A DNA stretch of 64,000 bases from Catenovulum adriaticum (GCF_026725475.1 NZ_CP109965.1:1178001-1242000); one strand, 5' to 3'. Shown: positions 19,214 to 28,971, counted from the stretch's first letter. Translations and numbers: made by a program. Notes: a model not told the origin generated them from the letters alone.

Positions 19214-20872
19214 ATGGATAAAATTTGGTTAGAACAATACCCAGAAGGGGTACCCGCTGAAATTAATCCTGATCAATATACCAATATCATTCATGTTATG
19301 GACGAAGCTTGCGAACGTTTTGCTGACAAAACTGCTTTTATTAATATGGGTAAATCCATTACGTATCGTGAGTTAGATCAAGAGTCGACTGCGTTTGCAG
19401 CTTATTTGCAAAATACACTCGGTTTAGCAAAAGGCGATGTGGTTGCCTTAATGATGCCAAATTTGTTGCAATACCCAATTGCGTTATTTGGGGTGTTAAA
19501 AGCAGGTTGTACCGTGGCAAATGTGAATCCTTTATATACGGCACGGGAGTTAAAACACCAATTAACCGATTCAGGGGCAACCAGCATTGTTATTGTCGAA
19601 AATTTTGCTAATACCTTAGAGAAAGTGCTGCCCGAAACACCAGTAAAAAATATTATTTTAACGCAGCTGGGTGATCAACTTGGTTGTGTTAAAGGTTTTA
19701 TTGTCAATTCAGTGGTCAAACACATTAAAAAAATGGTGCCTAATTTTAATTTACCAGACACAGTATCATTTAATAAAGCACTTAAACAAGGACATCAAGC
19801 TCGTTTTAAACCCTTGGATATCAAAGCAGATGATATTGCATTTTTGCAATATACAGGCGGCACTACTGGGGTTGCTAAAGGTGCCATGTTAACCCATCGC
19901 AATATGTTGGCAAATTTATTACAGGCCGCAGCATGGCTTGATAGCACCTTAGAATACGGAAAAGAAACCGTTATAACGGCATTGCCGCTTTATCATATTT
20001 TTGCATTGCTGGCGAACTGTCTAAACTTTATGAAGTACGGTGCTACCAATGTACTTATTACCAACCCAAGAGATATGCCGGGTTTTGTGAAAGAGCTTAA
20101 AAAGCACAAATTTACGGCATTAACCGGGGTAAATACTTTGTTTAATGGGCTATTAAATGCAAAAGGATTTACTGATTTAGACTTTAGCCATTTTAAATTA
20201 GCGTTAGGTGGTGGTATGGCTGTGCAACGTTCAGTTGCTGAGCGCTGGCAAAAAATGACAGGCACACGATTATTAGAAGCTTACGGTTTAACTGAGTGTT
20301 CACCTGCGGTCACCATCAATCCGCTTAATATTGACGCTTATAATGGCACCATTGGCTTGCCGGTTCCATCCACTATTTGTCGGGTGGTAGATGAAGAGGG
20401 CAATGAACTAGGCGCAAACGAGCCAGGCGAATTGCAAGTATACGGCCCGCAAGTCATGAAAGGGTATTTTAATCGCCCAGAAGCGACAGCAGATGCACTT
20501 AAAGATGGCTGGTTTTGCACGGGCGATATTGCCCAATATGATGAAAAAGGTTTTTTCAAAATAGTAGACCGTAAAAAAGACATGATTTTGGTCTCCGGCT
20601 TTAATGTTTACCCAAATGAAATTGAAGAAGTAGTCGCCATGCACGATAAAGTGCTAGAAGTTGCGGCTGTAGGCCAAAAAGATGAAAAATGCGGCGAAGT
20701 CGTTAAAGTATTTGTCGTGAAAAAAGATCAAAGCTTAACCGAAGATGAAATTAAAGCGCATTGCAAAGACAATTTAACGGCCTATAAACGACCTAAATTA
20801 ATTGAATTTATTGACGAATTGCCAAAAACAAATGTCGGTAAAATTTTACGTCGCGAATTACGGGAAGATTAA
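19214..20872 (+). CDS. fadD: Long-chain fatty acid-CoA ligase FadD
   Basis: About 552 residues of the ANL superfamily. P-loop YTGGTTGVAKGAMLTH, LPLYHIFA, EAYGLTECSPAV, GWFCTGDIAQYDEKG and the C-terminal hinge/Lys segment (KNMILV-like DRKKDMILVSGFNVYPNEIE, KTNVGKILRRELR) are present. It activates imported long-chain fatty acids with ATP and CoA at the inner membrane. The start at 19214 (MDKIWLEQYPEGVP) aligns with E. coli FadD; an in-frame GTG four codons upstream is less likely. Confidence 0.93.
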   Translation: MDKIWLEQYPEGVPAEINPDQYTNIIHVMDEACERFADKTAFINMGKSITYRELDQESTAFAAYLQNTLGLAKGDVVALMMPNLLQYPIALFGVLKAGCTVANVNPLYTARELKHQLTDSGATSIVIVENFANTLEKVLPETPVKNIILTQLGDQLGCVKGFIVNSVVKHIKKMVPNFNLPDTVSFNKALKQGHQARFKPLDIKADDIAFLQYTGGTTGVAKGAMLTHRNMLANLLQAAAWLDSTLEYGKETVITALPLYHIFALLANCLNFMKYGATNVLITNPRDMPGFVKELKKHKFTALTGVNTLFNGLLNAKGFTDLDFSHFKLALGGGMAVQRSVAERWQKMTGTRLLEAYGLTECSPAVTINPLNIDAYNGTIGLPVPSTICRVVDEEGNELGANEPGELQVYGPQVMKGYFNRPEATADALKDGWFCTGDIAQYDEKGFFKIVDRKKDMILVSGFNVYPNEIEEVVAMHDKVLEVAAVGQKDEKCGEVVKVFVVKKDQSLTEDEIKAHCKDNLTAYKRPKLIEFIDELPKTNVGKILRRELRED

Positions 20873-20896
20873 GCGTTAAAATTCGTCAATTATATT

Positions 20897-20944
20897 AAAG
20901 CTTGTTCAGTCGCTTAAAATGTCTGCTGAACAAGCTTTTTTTTT
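20897..20944 (+). terminator. Terminator after fadD
   Basis: Thirteen-base arms AAAGCTTGTTCAG / CTGAACAAGCTTT with a 15-nt loop, followed by a long T-run. Confidence 0.85.
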
Positions 20945-20984
20945 AGGGTAAAATCATCACAAATTGTAAATGATATAAATGCCC

Positions 20985-21437
20985 ATGAGCTACTGGCTAC
21001 TTAAAACCGAACCCGATGAATATTCAATTGATGATATCGCAAAACTCGATACATTTTGTTGGGATGAAATTAGAAACTATCAGGCGCGCAACTTTATTCG
21101 CGATCAAGTCTCGCAGGGCGATTTGGCTTTTATCTATCATAGTTCCTGTAAGCAAGTGGGTATTGCCGGTGTGGTTGAGATAATAACCAATGGTTGTATA
21201 GAGCAAGCACAGTTTAATCCACAACATGCCAAATTTGATCCCAAATCAAGCCAAGACAAACCCAAGTGGTATAGCTTTGATATTCGGTTCAAACAAAAAT
21301 TCAATCAAGTTATTCCACTAAGCTGGATTAAACAACAACCCGAATTAAATGACATGGTATTAATAAAACAAGGCCGTTTATCGGTGCAGCCTGTCAGTGA
21401 GCAACAGTGGCAATTTATAACATCACGCGCTAAATAA
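20985..21437 (+). CDS. EVE domain-containing protein
   Basis: About 150 residues beginning MSYWLLKTEPDEYSIDD and containing FCWDEIRNYQARNF and GDLAFIYHSS, the EVE fold related to PUA and YTH domains. These domains bind modified bases in RNA or DNA. The start is set at the second ATG, which matches the family start; an ATG two codons earlier is possible. ligA starts 17 nt downstream. Confidence 0.9.
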   Translation: MSYWLLKTEPDEYSIDDIAKLDTFCWDEIRNYQARNFIRDQVSQGDLAFIYHSSCKQVGIAGVVEIITNGCIEQAQFNPQHAKFDPKSSQDKPKWYSFDIRFKQKFNQVIPLSWIKQQPELNDMVLIKQGRLSVQPVSEQQWQFITSRAK

Positions 21438-21454
21438 AACGTTAGGATATATCA

Positions 21455-23494
21455 GTGAACGACAGCTTAAACCAAATTAAACAGCAAATCTCTGAATTGA
21501 GAAGCTTATTAGAAGATTATAATTACCAATATTATGTAATGGACAACCCAAGTGTGCCAGACGCAGAATACGACAGAGTCATGCGAGAGCTTATCTCGCT
21601 AGAAAAAGCGCACCCTGAATTTCAAAGCCCAGACTCGCCATCACAAAAAGTGGGCGGCGAAGCATTAAGTGTATTTGAGCAAGTTGAACATAGAGTCCCT
21701 ATGTTGTCGTTAGATAACGTTTTTAGCGATGATGAACTAAAAGCCTTTGAGCAACGCATTTTTGATCGTCTTAAAAATAATCAAGCCATTGAATTTAGTT
21801 GTGAACCCAAATTAGATGGCTTGGCCATTTCTATTTTATATCGTGAAGGGAAACTAGTTCAGGCAGCAACACGAGGTGATGGCCGGATTGGTGAAAACGT
21901 AACCGATAATATCAAAACCATACGGGCTATTCCGCTTAAACTCAGAGGCGATTATCCGGCTGAGCTTGAAGTGCGCGGTGAAGTATTTATGCCAAAAACA
22001 GGTTTTGAAAAACTAAACGAACAGCAAAAAGAAAAAGGCAATAAAGTATTTGCCAACCCACGAAATGCTGCCGCTGGTAGTTTACGTCAACTTGATTCTA
22101 AAATTACCGCTGCCAGACCTTTAGCTTTTTATGCCTATTCAATGGGATATTTTGAGCCTGAATCAGACATTGCTAACTCACACTTTGAGCGCATGATGCA
22201 ATTAAAAAACTGGGGCCTACCAGTGTGTCCAGTTATTAAAAAAGTCACAGGCAGCCAAGCGTTAGCAGAATATTATGATTGGATAGGTGAGCAACGTAAC
22301 TCACTAAGCTATGAAATTGACGGGGTTGTTTATAAAGTTGATTCAATTGAGCTTCAACAAAACTTAGGTTTTGTAGCACGTGCACCGCGCTGGGCAACCG
22401 CACATAAATTTCCGGCACAAGAAGAAATAACCCAATTGCTAGATGTTGAATTTCAAGTTGGGCGCACCGGCGCAATTACGCCGGTTGCTCGGTTGCAACC
22501 AGTTTCAGTTGGCGGTGTCACGGTTTCTAACGCCACTTTACACAATGCGGATGAAATTGCTCGCCTACAGATTAAAATTGGCGATACTGTAATTATCCGG
22601 CGAGCGGGGGATGTTATCCCTCAAGTTGTCTCAGTTGTTGAAGAAAAACGTACCGAGGCTGCTAACCTTCGTGAAATTGAGTTCCCTACAGAATGTCCAG
22701 TATGCGGCTCTCAGGTTGAACGAATTGAAGATGAAGCAATAACGCGCTGCAGTGGTGGTTTAATTTGTGGTGCCCAGCTAAAAGAATCGATTAAACATTT
22801 TGCTTCACGTAAAGCATTAGATGTGGATGGTTTAGGTAACAAAATCGTAGAAGCCTTAGTTGATTTAGAACTAATAAAAAATCCGGCTGATTTGTTTTCG
22901 TTAACGGTTGAACAAATTACCACCATGGATAGAATGGGCGATAAATCTGCACTTAACTTAGTTAATGCACTTGATAAAGCTAAGCAAACCACATTAGCTA
23001 AATTTTTGTATGCGTTAGGCATTCGTGAAGTAGGGGAAGCCACTGCCAATAATTTAGCGCTGCATTTTAAAAGCTTAGACGCCGTTAAAAATGCAAATTA
23101 TGACCAGTTAATTGAAGTCAGTGATATTGGCAAGATAGTCGCAGAGCATATTGTTTCTTTTTTTGCCGAAGAACATAATCAAACTGTGATTCAGGCGCTG
23201 CTAGATGCAGGCATTAGCTGGCCTCAAATTGAAACGTTAAGTGTTGACGAACAACCGCTAAAAGATCAAATTTATGTGTTAACAGGTACTTTAACCACCA
23301 TGGGGCGAAATGATGCTAAAGCGCATTTACAAAATTTGGGTGCCAAAGTAACAGGTAGCGTATCAGCTAAAACCCATTATTTGGTAGCGGGTGAAAGTGC
23401 AGGCTCTAAATTAACCAAAGCGCAAGATCTGGGAGTCGAAGTTTTAACCGAAGACGATTTAACTCAATTATTGCAAACGTATGGCGCAATATAA
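21455..23494 (+). CDS. ligA: NAD+-dependent DNA ligase LigA
   Basis: 679 residues in standard order: Ia domain, adenylation domain with active Lys in EPKLDGLAIS (about residue 120), OB fold, Zn finger (CPVCGS ... CSGGLICGAQ), helix-hairpin-helix repeats and a C-terminal BRCT domain (LTGTLTTMGRNDAKAHLQ). It seals nicks in replication and repair. zipA, a common upstream neighbour, is absent. Confidence 0.98.
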   Translation: MNDSLNQIKQQISELRSLLEDYNYQYYVMDNPSVPDAEYDRVMRELISLEKAHPEFQSPDSPSQKVGGEALSVFEQVEHRVPMLSLDNVFSDDELKAFEQRIFDRLKNNQAIEFSCEPKLDGLAISILYREGKLVQAATRGDGRIGENVTDNIKTIRAIPLKLRGDYPAELEVRGEVFMPKTGFEKLNEQQKEKGNKVFANPRNAAAGSLRQLDSKITAARPLAFYAYSMGYFEPESDIANSHFERMMQLKNWGLPVCPVIKKVTGSQALAEYYDWIGEQRNSLSYEIDGVVYKVDSIELQQNLGFVARAPRWATAHKFPAQEEITQLLDVEFQVGRTGAITPVARLQPVSVGGVTVSNATLHNADEIARLQIKIGDTVIIRRAGDVIPQVVSVVEEKRTEAANLREIEFPTECPVCGSQVERIEDEAITRCSGGLICGAQLKESIKHFASRKALDVDGLGNKIVEALVDLELIKNPADLFSLTVEQITTMDRMGDKSALNLVNALDKAKQTTLAKFLYALGIREVGEATANNLALHFKSLDAVKNANYDQLIEVSDIGKIVAEHIVSFFAEEHNQTVIQALLDAGISWPQIETLSVDEQPLKDQIYVLTGTLTTMGRNDAKAHLQNLGAKVTGSVSAKTHYLVAGESAGSKLTKAQDLGVEVLTEDDLTQLLQTYGAI

Positions 23495-23592
23495 ATATTT
23501 AAAATATAAATTGATATGTAATATTTGCTTATAAATACACTATTTAGTGATAATTTATAAGCAAAAGCTAAACGATGTTCTAAACTTAAGTA

Positions 23593-23611
23593 GATAATAA
23601 TTATCAACTTA
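23593..23611. promoter_or_regulatory. Putative Fur box upstream of the ferritin-like gene
   Basis: GATAATAATTATCAACTT contains the perfect palindrome GATAAT-A-ATTATC and resembles the Fur consensus of GATAAT repeats. It ends about 28 nt before the start codon, so iron-dependent control is plausible. Confidence 0.5.
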
Positions 23612-23639
23612 TTTAATTAGCCACGTAAAGGGGAAGCGC

Positions 23640-23927
23640 ATGTCAAACGAAGGTTACCATGAACCAATTGAAGAATTGTCGGATGAAACGCGTGATATGC
23701 ATCGCGCAATTACATCTTTAATGGAAGAGTTGGAAGCAGTCGATTGGTACAATCAACGAGTGGATGCTTGCAAAGACGAAGAATTAAAACAAATATTAAT
23801 TCATAACCGAGACGAAGAAAAAGAGCATGCCGCTATGGTATTAGAGTGGATACGACGGCGCGACAAAGTATTAGATGATGAACTGAAAGATTATTTATTT
23901 ACCACTAAAAGCTTATCGCACGATTAA
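23640..23927 (+). CDS. Encapsulin-type ferritin-like protein (EncFtn)
   Basis: 95 residues, two-helix ferritin-like protein starting MSNEGYHEPIEELSDETRDMHRA. The conserved E-x-x-E pattern (SLMEELEAVDWYNQR) and RDEEKEHAAMVLEW match encapsulated ferritins, which dimerise to create a di-iron ferroxidase site. The C-terminal tail is short (TTKSLSHD), and no encapsulin shell gene is nearby. Preceded by a good ribosome site (GGGG AAG) and a Fur-like box. Confidence 0.85.
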   Translation: MSNEGYHEPIEELSDETRDMHRAITSLMEELEAVDWYNQRVDACKDEELKQILIHNRDEEKEHAAMVLEWIRRRDKVLDDELKDYLFTTKSLSHD

Positions 23928-23951
23928 ACCATCTTTATGTCTGGCAGCGAT

Positions 23952-23989
23952 AAAAAATCCCGGTTAATTTGAAATAACCGGGATTTTTA
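23952..23989. terminator. Bidirectional terminator
   Basis: Arms AAAAATCCCGGTTA / TAACCGGGATTTTT are perfectly complementary, with an ATTTGAAA loop. It lies between the convergent ferritin-like and folE genes and suits both. Confidence 0.88.
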
Positions 23990-24027
23990 ATTGTTCAAGC
24001 TAACGATGTTAGATTGTTCGGTTCAGG

Positions 24028-24669
24028 TTATTTCGCTAAAAACTCTTGGCGAGTATTTAAACTGGATTTAAATAAACCACCCAAGGCCGTGGTTTGAGTT
24101 TTAGAGCTCATATCCATAATGCCTCGTGCTTTAACACAAAAATGAGTCGCTTTAATGCTCACCGCTACATTATCGGTTTCAAGTAAGGTTTGCAGCGCAA
24201 CTAAAATTTGCTGCGTCATGCGCTCTTGCACTTGCGGGCGGCGTGCAAAAAACTTAACAAGGCGATTGATTTTAGATAAACCTATTACTTTTTTTGCAGG
24301 AATATAAGCGACTTTAGCTAAACCATCTATCGTCACAAAATGGTGTTCACACGTGCTGTTAACGGCAATTTCGTCAACGATAATCATTTCATCAACCTGC
24401 ATCTTATTTTCGATGGTGGTGATTTTTGGAAATTGTGAATAATTTAAGCCGCTGAAAATTTCTTCAACGTACATTTTGGCTATCCGATTGGGCGTATTGG
24501 CTAAGCTATCATCTGTTAAATCTAAATCAAGTGTTTCTAAAACTTGAGTCATTAACCCAGTAATTTTAGAAATTTTTTCATCACTTGAATGAGTTGATTC
24601 AATATGAGGGTTTTCAAGTTGTCTTTCAATTAATGCTGTTTGTACGAGTTTGGCCTCATTACTAAGCAT
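24028..24669 (-). CDS. folE: GTP cyclohydrolase I
   Basis: 213 residues with the zinc-binding motif STCEHHFV, HYIP-like AYIPAKKVIGLSK, RRPQVQERMTQQI and the third zinc ligand in HFCVKARG. It opens GTP to 7,8-dihydroneopterin triphosphate for folate (and possibly queuosine) synthesis. The gene stands alone, converging with the ferritin-like gene. Confidence 0.97.
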   Translation of the reverse strand: MLSNEAKLVQTALIERQLENPHIESTHSSDEKISKITGLMTQVLETLDLDLTDDSLANTPNRIAKMYVEEIFSGLNYSQFPKITTIENKMQVDEMIIVDEIAVNSTCEHHFVTIDGLAKVAYIPAKKVIGLSKINRLVKFFARRPQVQERMTQQILVALQTLLETDNVAVSIKATHFCVKARGIMDMSSKTQTTALGGLFKSSLNTRQEFLAK

Positions 24670-24870
24670 AACAATACTCCGTTCAATCTATTTTTTACTA
24701 AACCTTTATTCTTAATAAATGCTAAAGGTGGGTCAATCAATATCAGTTTTAGCCATCAGCAAAACAGGTACAGATATAATATGCGGATAATATACATCAA
24801 GTTGAGAATATTGGATCTAAAAATTATTCATTTATTAATTGAATTGCACTCAACTGAGTAGGGTAGGCGA

Positions 24871-24917
24871 ATAAATGCACAATATTAGCCTACACAGGCA
24901 AGTGAATTGTGCATTTA
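24871..24917. terminator. Long inverted repeat downstream of minE
   Basis: A perfect 13-bp inverted repeat ATAAATGCACAAT / ATTGTGCATTTAT encloses a small inner hairpin (CCT/AGG). It lies 20 nt beyond the minE stop and probably ends the minCDE transcript, although the T-tract is weak. Nothing else is evident in 24670-24938. Confidence 0.5.
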
Positions 24918-24938
24918 TAATATCAAAAGTTACGTACT

Positions 24939-25202
24939 TTATTTTTTATCTTCTGGCAAAGTAACATTTAGTTCAAGTACCGACAAATCATCTTCGTTTT
25001 GTTCAAGTTGAACAGAAATCGCTTCTGGGTCAATATTGTCATAGTACTTGCGGATAACTTCTAAAATATCCCTTTCTAATTCACTTAACTTATTGCTTGA
25101 GCCATCAGCGCGTCGGCGCTGAGCAACAATAATTTGCAAGCGTTCCTTGGCTTGTGAGGCAGCTGTTTGTTTCTTGGGTTTAAAATAGTCGAGCAATGAC
25201 AT
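24939..25202 (-). CDS. minE: Cell division topological specificity factor MinE
   Basis: 87 residues: the membrane-targeting MSLLDYFKPKKQTAASQAKERL, MinD-binding helix LQIIVAQRRR, and the dimerisation domain ending LELNVTLPE. It drives pole-to-pole oscillation of MinCD. Third gene of minCDE, 6 nt after minD. Confidence 0.97.
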   Translation of the reverse strand: MSLLDYFKPKKQTAASQAKERLQIIVAQRRRADGSSNKLSELERDILEVIRKYYDNIDPEAISVQLEQNEDDLSVLELNVTLPEDKK

Positions 25203-25208
25203 AGTCCA

Positions 25209-26018
25209 TTAACCTCCGAATAATCGTTTGAAAATACCTTTTTTCTCTTCTTCTACGAATCGGTATTCAACTTTGTTACCCAATAAACGTTCAATGGTAT
25301 CTAAATAAGCTTGTCCAGCATCACTTTGCTCATCTAAAATAACGGGTTCGCCTAAATTAGATGCGCGTAAAACGGCTTGTGATTCAGGTATGACCCCAAT
25401 TAGCTTTACGGCTAAAATATCATTTACATCTTCAACGCTTAGCATATCGCCACGTTGTACTCGGCTTGGGTTATAACGCGTTAATAATAAATGTTCTTTA
25501 ACTGGGTCTTTGCCTTGCTCAGCACGGCGAGATTTAGAGGCTAAAATACCTAAAATACGGTCAGAGTCACGAACCGAAGAAACTTCAGGATTTGTTACAA
25601 CGATAGCTTCATCTGCAAAATATAACGCCATTAAAGCGCCAGCTTCAATCCCTGCTGGTGAATCACAAAGAATATAATCAAAGGTTTCAGCCAACTCGTT
25701 TAAGACTTTTTCAACGCCTTCAAGCGTTAAAGCATCTTTATCGCGTGTTTGTGAAGCTGGTAATATATATAAACCATCCACTCGTTTATCTTTAATTAAT
25801 GTTTGGCTTAAATTGGAATCACCATTAATCACATTCACAAAATCGTAAACGACACGGCGTTCAACGCCCATAATTAAATCAAGATTACGTAAACCAATAT
25901 CAAAGTCGATGATAACGGTTTTATGGCCTTTTAAAGCTAATCCTGTGCCAATTGCCGCACTCGATGTGGTTTTACCTACGCCACCTTTACCAGAGGTAAC
26001 AACAATAACTTGAGCCAT
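25209..26018 (-). CDS. minD: Septum site-determining ATPase MinD
   Basis: 269 residues; deviant Walker A GKGGVGKTTSSAAIG, DFDIGLRNLDLIMG, CDSPAGIE, and a C-terminal amphipathic membrane helix (EEKKGIFKRLFGG). ATP-bound dimers bind the membrane and recruit MinC. Confidence 0.98.
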   Translation of the reverse strand: MAQVIVVTSGKGGVGKTTSSAAIGTGLALKGHKTVIIDFDIGLRNLDLIMGVERRVVYDFVNVINGDSNLSQTLIKDKRVDGLYILPASQTRDKDALTLEGVEKVLNELAETFDYILCDSPAGIEAGALMALYFADEAIVVTNPEVSSVRDSDRILGILASKSRRAEQGKDPVKEHLLLTRYNPSRVQRGDMLSVEDVNDILAVKLIGVIPESQAVLRASNLGEPVILDEQSDAGQAYLDTIERLLGNKVEYRFVEEEKKGIFKRLFGG

Positions 26019-26029
26019 TGACTCACTCC

Positions 26030-26764
26030 CTAAATTTCTAAATCGGAAACGGCTAATTGCTCGCCGTCTAAAAATACAAACCCAGCGCCATTACAGTCTT
26101 GCTGCTGCAATTGCTCGCTGGTCCAATAATGACCATTAATACTAACTAATTCAGCCGATAATTTGTTGGCAAAAATACGAGCGCTTGAATCACCTTGTGC
26201 CCCAGCTATGGCTCGGCCTCGTAATGTACCGTAAACATGAATATTACCATCTGCAATCACTTCTGCACCATTGCTTACTGCGCCAATTATAACTAAATCT
26301 GAATCGCGTGCATAAATTTGCTGACCAGAGCGCAAATTTTGTCTCACAATTTTAGCCGGCGTATGCGAAGGCACTTTAACTTCAACTGGCACTTCAACGC
26401 GCTCATATCTGATTTGCGTTTTACCATCGGCACTGGTTTTGGTTTGCGGTGCAGATGCTTTTGACTCAGTTAAGCAAGCTAAACCAGCCGCTTTTGCGGC
26501 GGCTTTTTGAGTGTCGGTTGCACCAGAAACGCCCACTGCAACGAGCTCAAGTGCTTCAAGTTCTTGCTTTAGCTTTAAATAATCCAGTTCATCGTCACCT
26601 AACTGAGTAACATTAATTACAATAGGTGCCATTTTTAAAAATGAAGGAGCTTGCTGTATTTTAGCTGAAATAGCTTGAACAATATTGGCAACATCGCCAT
26701 TTTGTATATGTAGTACAGACAACGTAAAACTGCTGCCTTTTAACTCAATTTTTGAATCAGACAT
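26030..26764 (-). CDS. minC: Septum site-determining protein MinC
   Basis: 244 residues. An N-terminal FtsZ-inhibiting domain (about 1-105), a Lys/Ala-rich linker, and a C-terminal beta-helix domain (GAEVIADGNIHVYGTLRGRA, IFANKLSAELVSINGHYW) that binds MinD. First gene of minCDE; divergent from ycgL. Confidence 0.97.
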   Translation of the reverse strand: MSDSKIELKGSSFTLSVLHIQNGDVANIVQAISAKIQQAPSFLKMAPIVINVTQLGDDELDYLKLKQELEALELVAVGVSGATDTQKAAAKAAGLACLTESKASAPQTKTSADGKTQIRYERVEVPVEVKVPSHTPAKIVRQNLRSGQQIYARDSDLVIIGAVSNGAEVIADGNIHVYGTLRGRAIAGAQGDSSARIFANKLSAELVSINGHYWTSEQLQQQDCNGAGFVFLDGEQLAVSDLEI

Positions 26765-26959
26765 AAATTAATTTTTATAAGACTTTTTAGTAGTAACGCG
26801 TTTTAAAGGCATGTTATAGCGCACTTTATGTGAACGCAAGTTTTTATCTCTTTATAGATGCGTTATTTTAGGGCAAGATTGACGTATTCTGAATGTGGGC
26901 AATATTTTTATTTAAAAACCACAATCATATAACTCATTTAACGTGAAAAGGTGTGACCA

Positions 26960-27253
26960 GTGCTGAGCTATGTTTATAAAAGTCGTTTATTAGAAGACAC
27001 TTACTTATACATTACCAAAAGAGGTGATTTTGAAAATGTGCCTGATGCTTTATTAGAAAAATTTGGTAAACCTGAATTTGTATTAGTTCTCAACTTAGCT
27101 AAGAGAAACTCGCTGGCGATAGCCAACATTGATAAAGTGAAAGCCGAATTATCTGAAAAAGGCTTTTATTTGCAATTGCCACCGCCTAAAGAAAGCTTGT
27201 TAGAAGAGCATAAAGCTATCTTGACAAAACAAGGAAAAAAAGTGAATGACTAA
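26960..27253 (+). CDS. ycgL: YcgL domain protein
   Basis: 97 residues with a GTG start (MLSYVYKSRLLEDTYLYI). GDFENVPDALLEKFGKPEFVL and KGFYLQLPPP are YcgL hallmarks. Function is unknown. It overlaps the start of the following transglycosylase gene by 8 nt, and opposes minCDE as in other Gammaproteobacteria. Confidence 0.9.
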   Translation: MLSYVYKSRLLEDTYLYITKRGDFENVPDALLEKFGKPEFVLVLNLAKRNSLAIANIDKVKAELSEKGFYLQLPPPKESLLEEHKAILTKQGKKVND

Positions 27254-28283
27254 ATTATTAAAAGCGGCATTAATTGCCGCCGGTTTGCAATGTTCTATAG
27301 CGTATGCACAAACTGATTTTACGGCAGACGAAGCACATTTTAATCAATTTTTAGCTGAGCTTAAAACAGAAGCACTTAACAAAGGTTATGATTCGGAGTT
27401 AGTCGATAATGCCTTTGCGGATATTAAATACAAACCCAAAGTAATTAAAGCGGATCGTGGCCAGCCTGAATTTGTTGAAACGCTTGAAACCTATTTAGCC
27501 AAGCGCGTAACCGACTGGACCGTTAATAAAGCTCGCCAAGAGTACAAAAACAACAAAACTCTGCTCGACGAAATTGGTAAAAAATATGGTGTGCAGCCTA
27601 GATTTATTGTCGCTTTATGGGCGCTTGAAAGTGGATTTGGTAAATACCAAGGTACTATGCCAGTTATTTCATCATTAGTGACATTAAGTTACGACAAACG
27701 CCGCAGCGCCTTTTTTAAAGCCCAGTTATGGGATGCGCTAGACATAGTTAAAAACGGTGATGCCAAGCTTGAACAATTAAAAGGCTCGTGGGCAGGTGCC
27801 ATTGGGCAGGTACAATTTATTCCAAGTTCATTTAAAGCTTATGCGGTTGATTATGACGGTGATGGAATTAAAGACGTATGGAAAAACAAGGCCGATGTAT
27901 TTGCCAGTGCCGCTAACTATTTAAGCAGCGAAGGCTGGAACGATAACTTAACTTGGGGACGGCAAGTTAAAGTACCAGACGATTTTAATTACGACTGGGC
28001 AATTCCAATTAAAACCAATGGCCGTAGTGACTGGCTTAAAAAATGGAAATCGACCCGAGTTGATTTGCAAACTTGGCAAGACAGAGGCGTGCGCCGCATG
28101 GATGGCAGCGATTTACCCAAGGTAGACATTAAAGCCGCTATGTTAATGCCAGATGGTAAAAAAGGACGTATTTATTTAGCTTACGACAATTACAAAGTAT
28201 TAATGCACTGGAATCGTTCTTATTACTTTGTGAGTTCAGTGGGGACATTAGCTGATCGTATTGGCTATCCGCCCGTTAAATAA
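27246..28283 (+). CDS. Lytic murein transglycosylase (MltB-type, GH103)
   Basis: 345 residues with a signal peptide (LLKAALIAAGLQCSIAYA). The catalytic Glu is in WALESGFGKYQGT (about residue 132), followed by WAGAIGQVQFIPSSF and DYDGDGIKDVW, typical of GH103. It cleaves peptidoglycan between MurNAc and GlcNAc, forming 1,6-anhydro ends. No lipobox, so soluble periplasmic. Translationally coupled with ycgL. Confidence 0.92.
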   Translation: MTKLLKAALIAAGLQCSIAYAQTDFTADEAHFNQFLAELKTEALNKGYDSELVDNAFADIKYKPKVIKADRGQPEFVETLETYLAKRVTDWTVNKARQEYKNNKTLLDEIGKKYGVQPRFIVALWALESGFGKYQGTMPVISSLVTLSYDKRRSAFFKAQLWDALDIVKNGDAKLEQLKGSWAGAIGQVQFIPSSFKAYAVDYDGDGIKDVWKNKADVFASAANYLSSEGWNDNLTWGRQVKVPDDFNYDWAIPIKTNGRSDWLKKWKSTRVDLQTWQDRGVRRMDGSDLPKVDIKAAMLMPDGKKGRIYLAYDNYKVLMHWNRSYYFVSSVGTLADRIGYPPVK

Positions 28284-28305
28284 AATAATTTAATAAGAAA
28301 AATAT

Positions 28306-28971
28306 ATGGCTGATTATCAACATCAAAATATAACGGGCGAATCGATAGATTTGCCCGTTGGTAAAGTTGTGTGCATTGGTGGTAACTACGCCGATCACAT
28401 TAAAGAAATGTCATCTGTTGTAAACGATGAAGCGGTTTTTTTTATTAAACCCAGCACAGCGATTGTTCCTTTAACCCCGAGTTTTGATATTCCTCACAAT
28501 TTGGGGCCTTGCCACAACGAGCTAGAAATAGCCGTTTTGCTAAAAGATAAATTGAAAAACGCTGACGAAACCCAAGCCACAGATGCTATTTGGAGATACG
28601 GGGTAGCGCTTGATTTAACCTTAAGGCAAGTACAGGCTGATCTTAAAAAAATAGGTCGACCTTGGGAGCGCGCTAAAGGATTTGATGGAGCTTGCCCGTT
28701 GTCACCTTTTATTGCAAAAGATGAATTTGACGATATTCAAAATGTCGATTTTTCATTAACTGTAAATCAACAAGTGCGGCAAGCCAGCAATACAAAATAT
28801 ATGATACGCAGCATAGCTAAAACACTGTCACAAATGTCATCTTGTTTTACTTTATTGGCCGGTGATGTCATTATAACCGGCACTCCGGCAGGGGTTGGCC
28901 CGCTTGATGCGGGAGATAAACTAGAGCTTAGGCTTAAACCATATTCATTTTATACACAAGTAAGCAGTTAA
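28306..28971 (+). CDS. ycgM: Fumarylacetoacetate hydrolase family protein (YcgM-like)
   Basis: 221 residues with CIGGNYADHIKEM, FIKPSTAIVPL, the metal-binding HNELEIAVLL, RPWERAKGFDGACPLSPF and GDVIITGTPAGVGPL. These mark the FAH fold used by oxaloacetate decarboxylases, acylpyruvases and related hydrolases. E. coli YcgM occupies the same place beside ycgN. Substrate uncertain. It overlaps ycgN by one base. Confidence 0.88.
   Translation: MADYQHQNITGESIDLPVGKVVCIGGNYADHIKEMSSVVNDEAVFFIKPSTAIVPLTPSFDIPHNLGPCHNELEIAVLLKDKLKNADETQATDAIWRYGVALDLTLRQVQADLKKIGRPWERAKGFDGACPLSPFIAKDEFDDIQNVDFSLTVNQQVRQASNTKYMIRSIAKTLSQMSSCFTLLAGDVIITGTPAGVGPLDAGDKLELRLKPYSFYTQVSS

Noticed and set aside
24640..24861. 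Plus-strand frame of 73 codons upstream of folE
   Set aside because: No ribosome site or family motif; overlaps the folE start and its promoter region.
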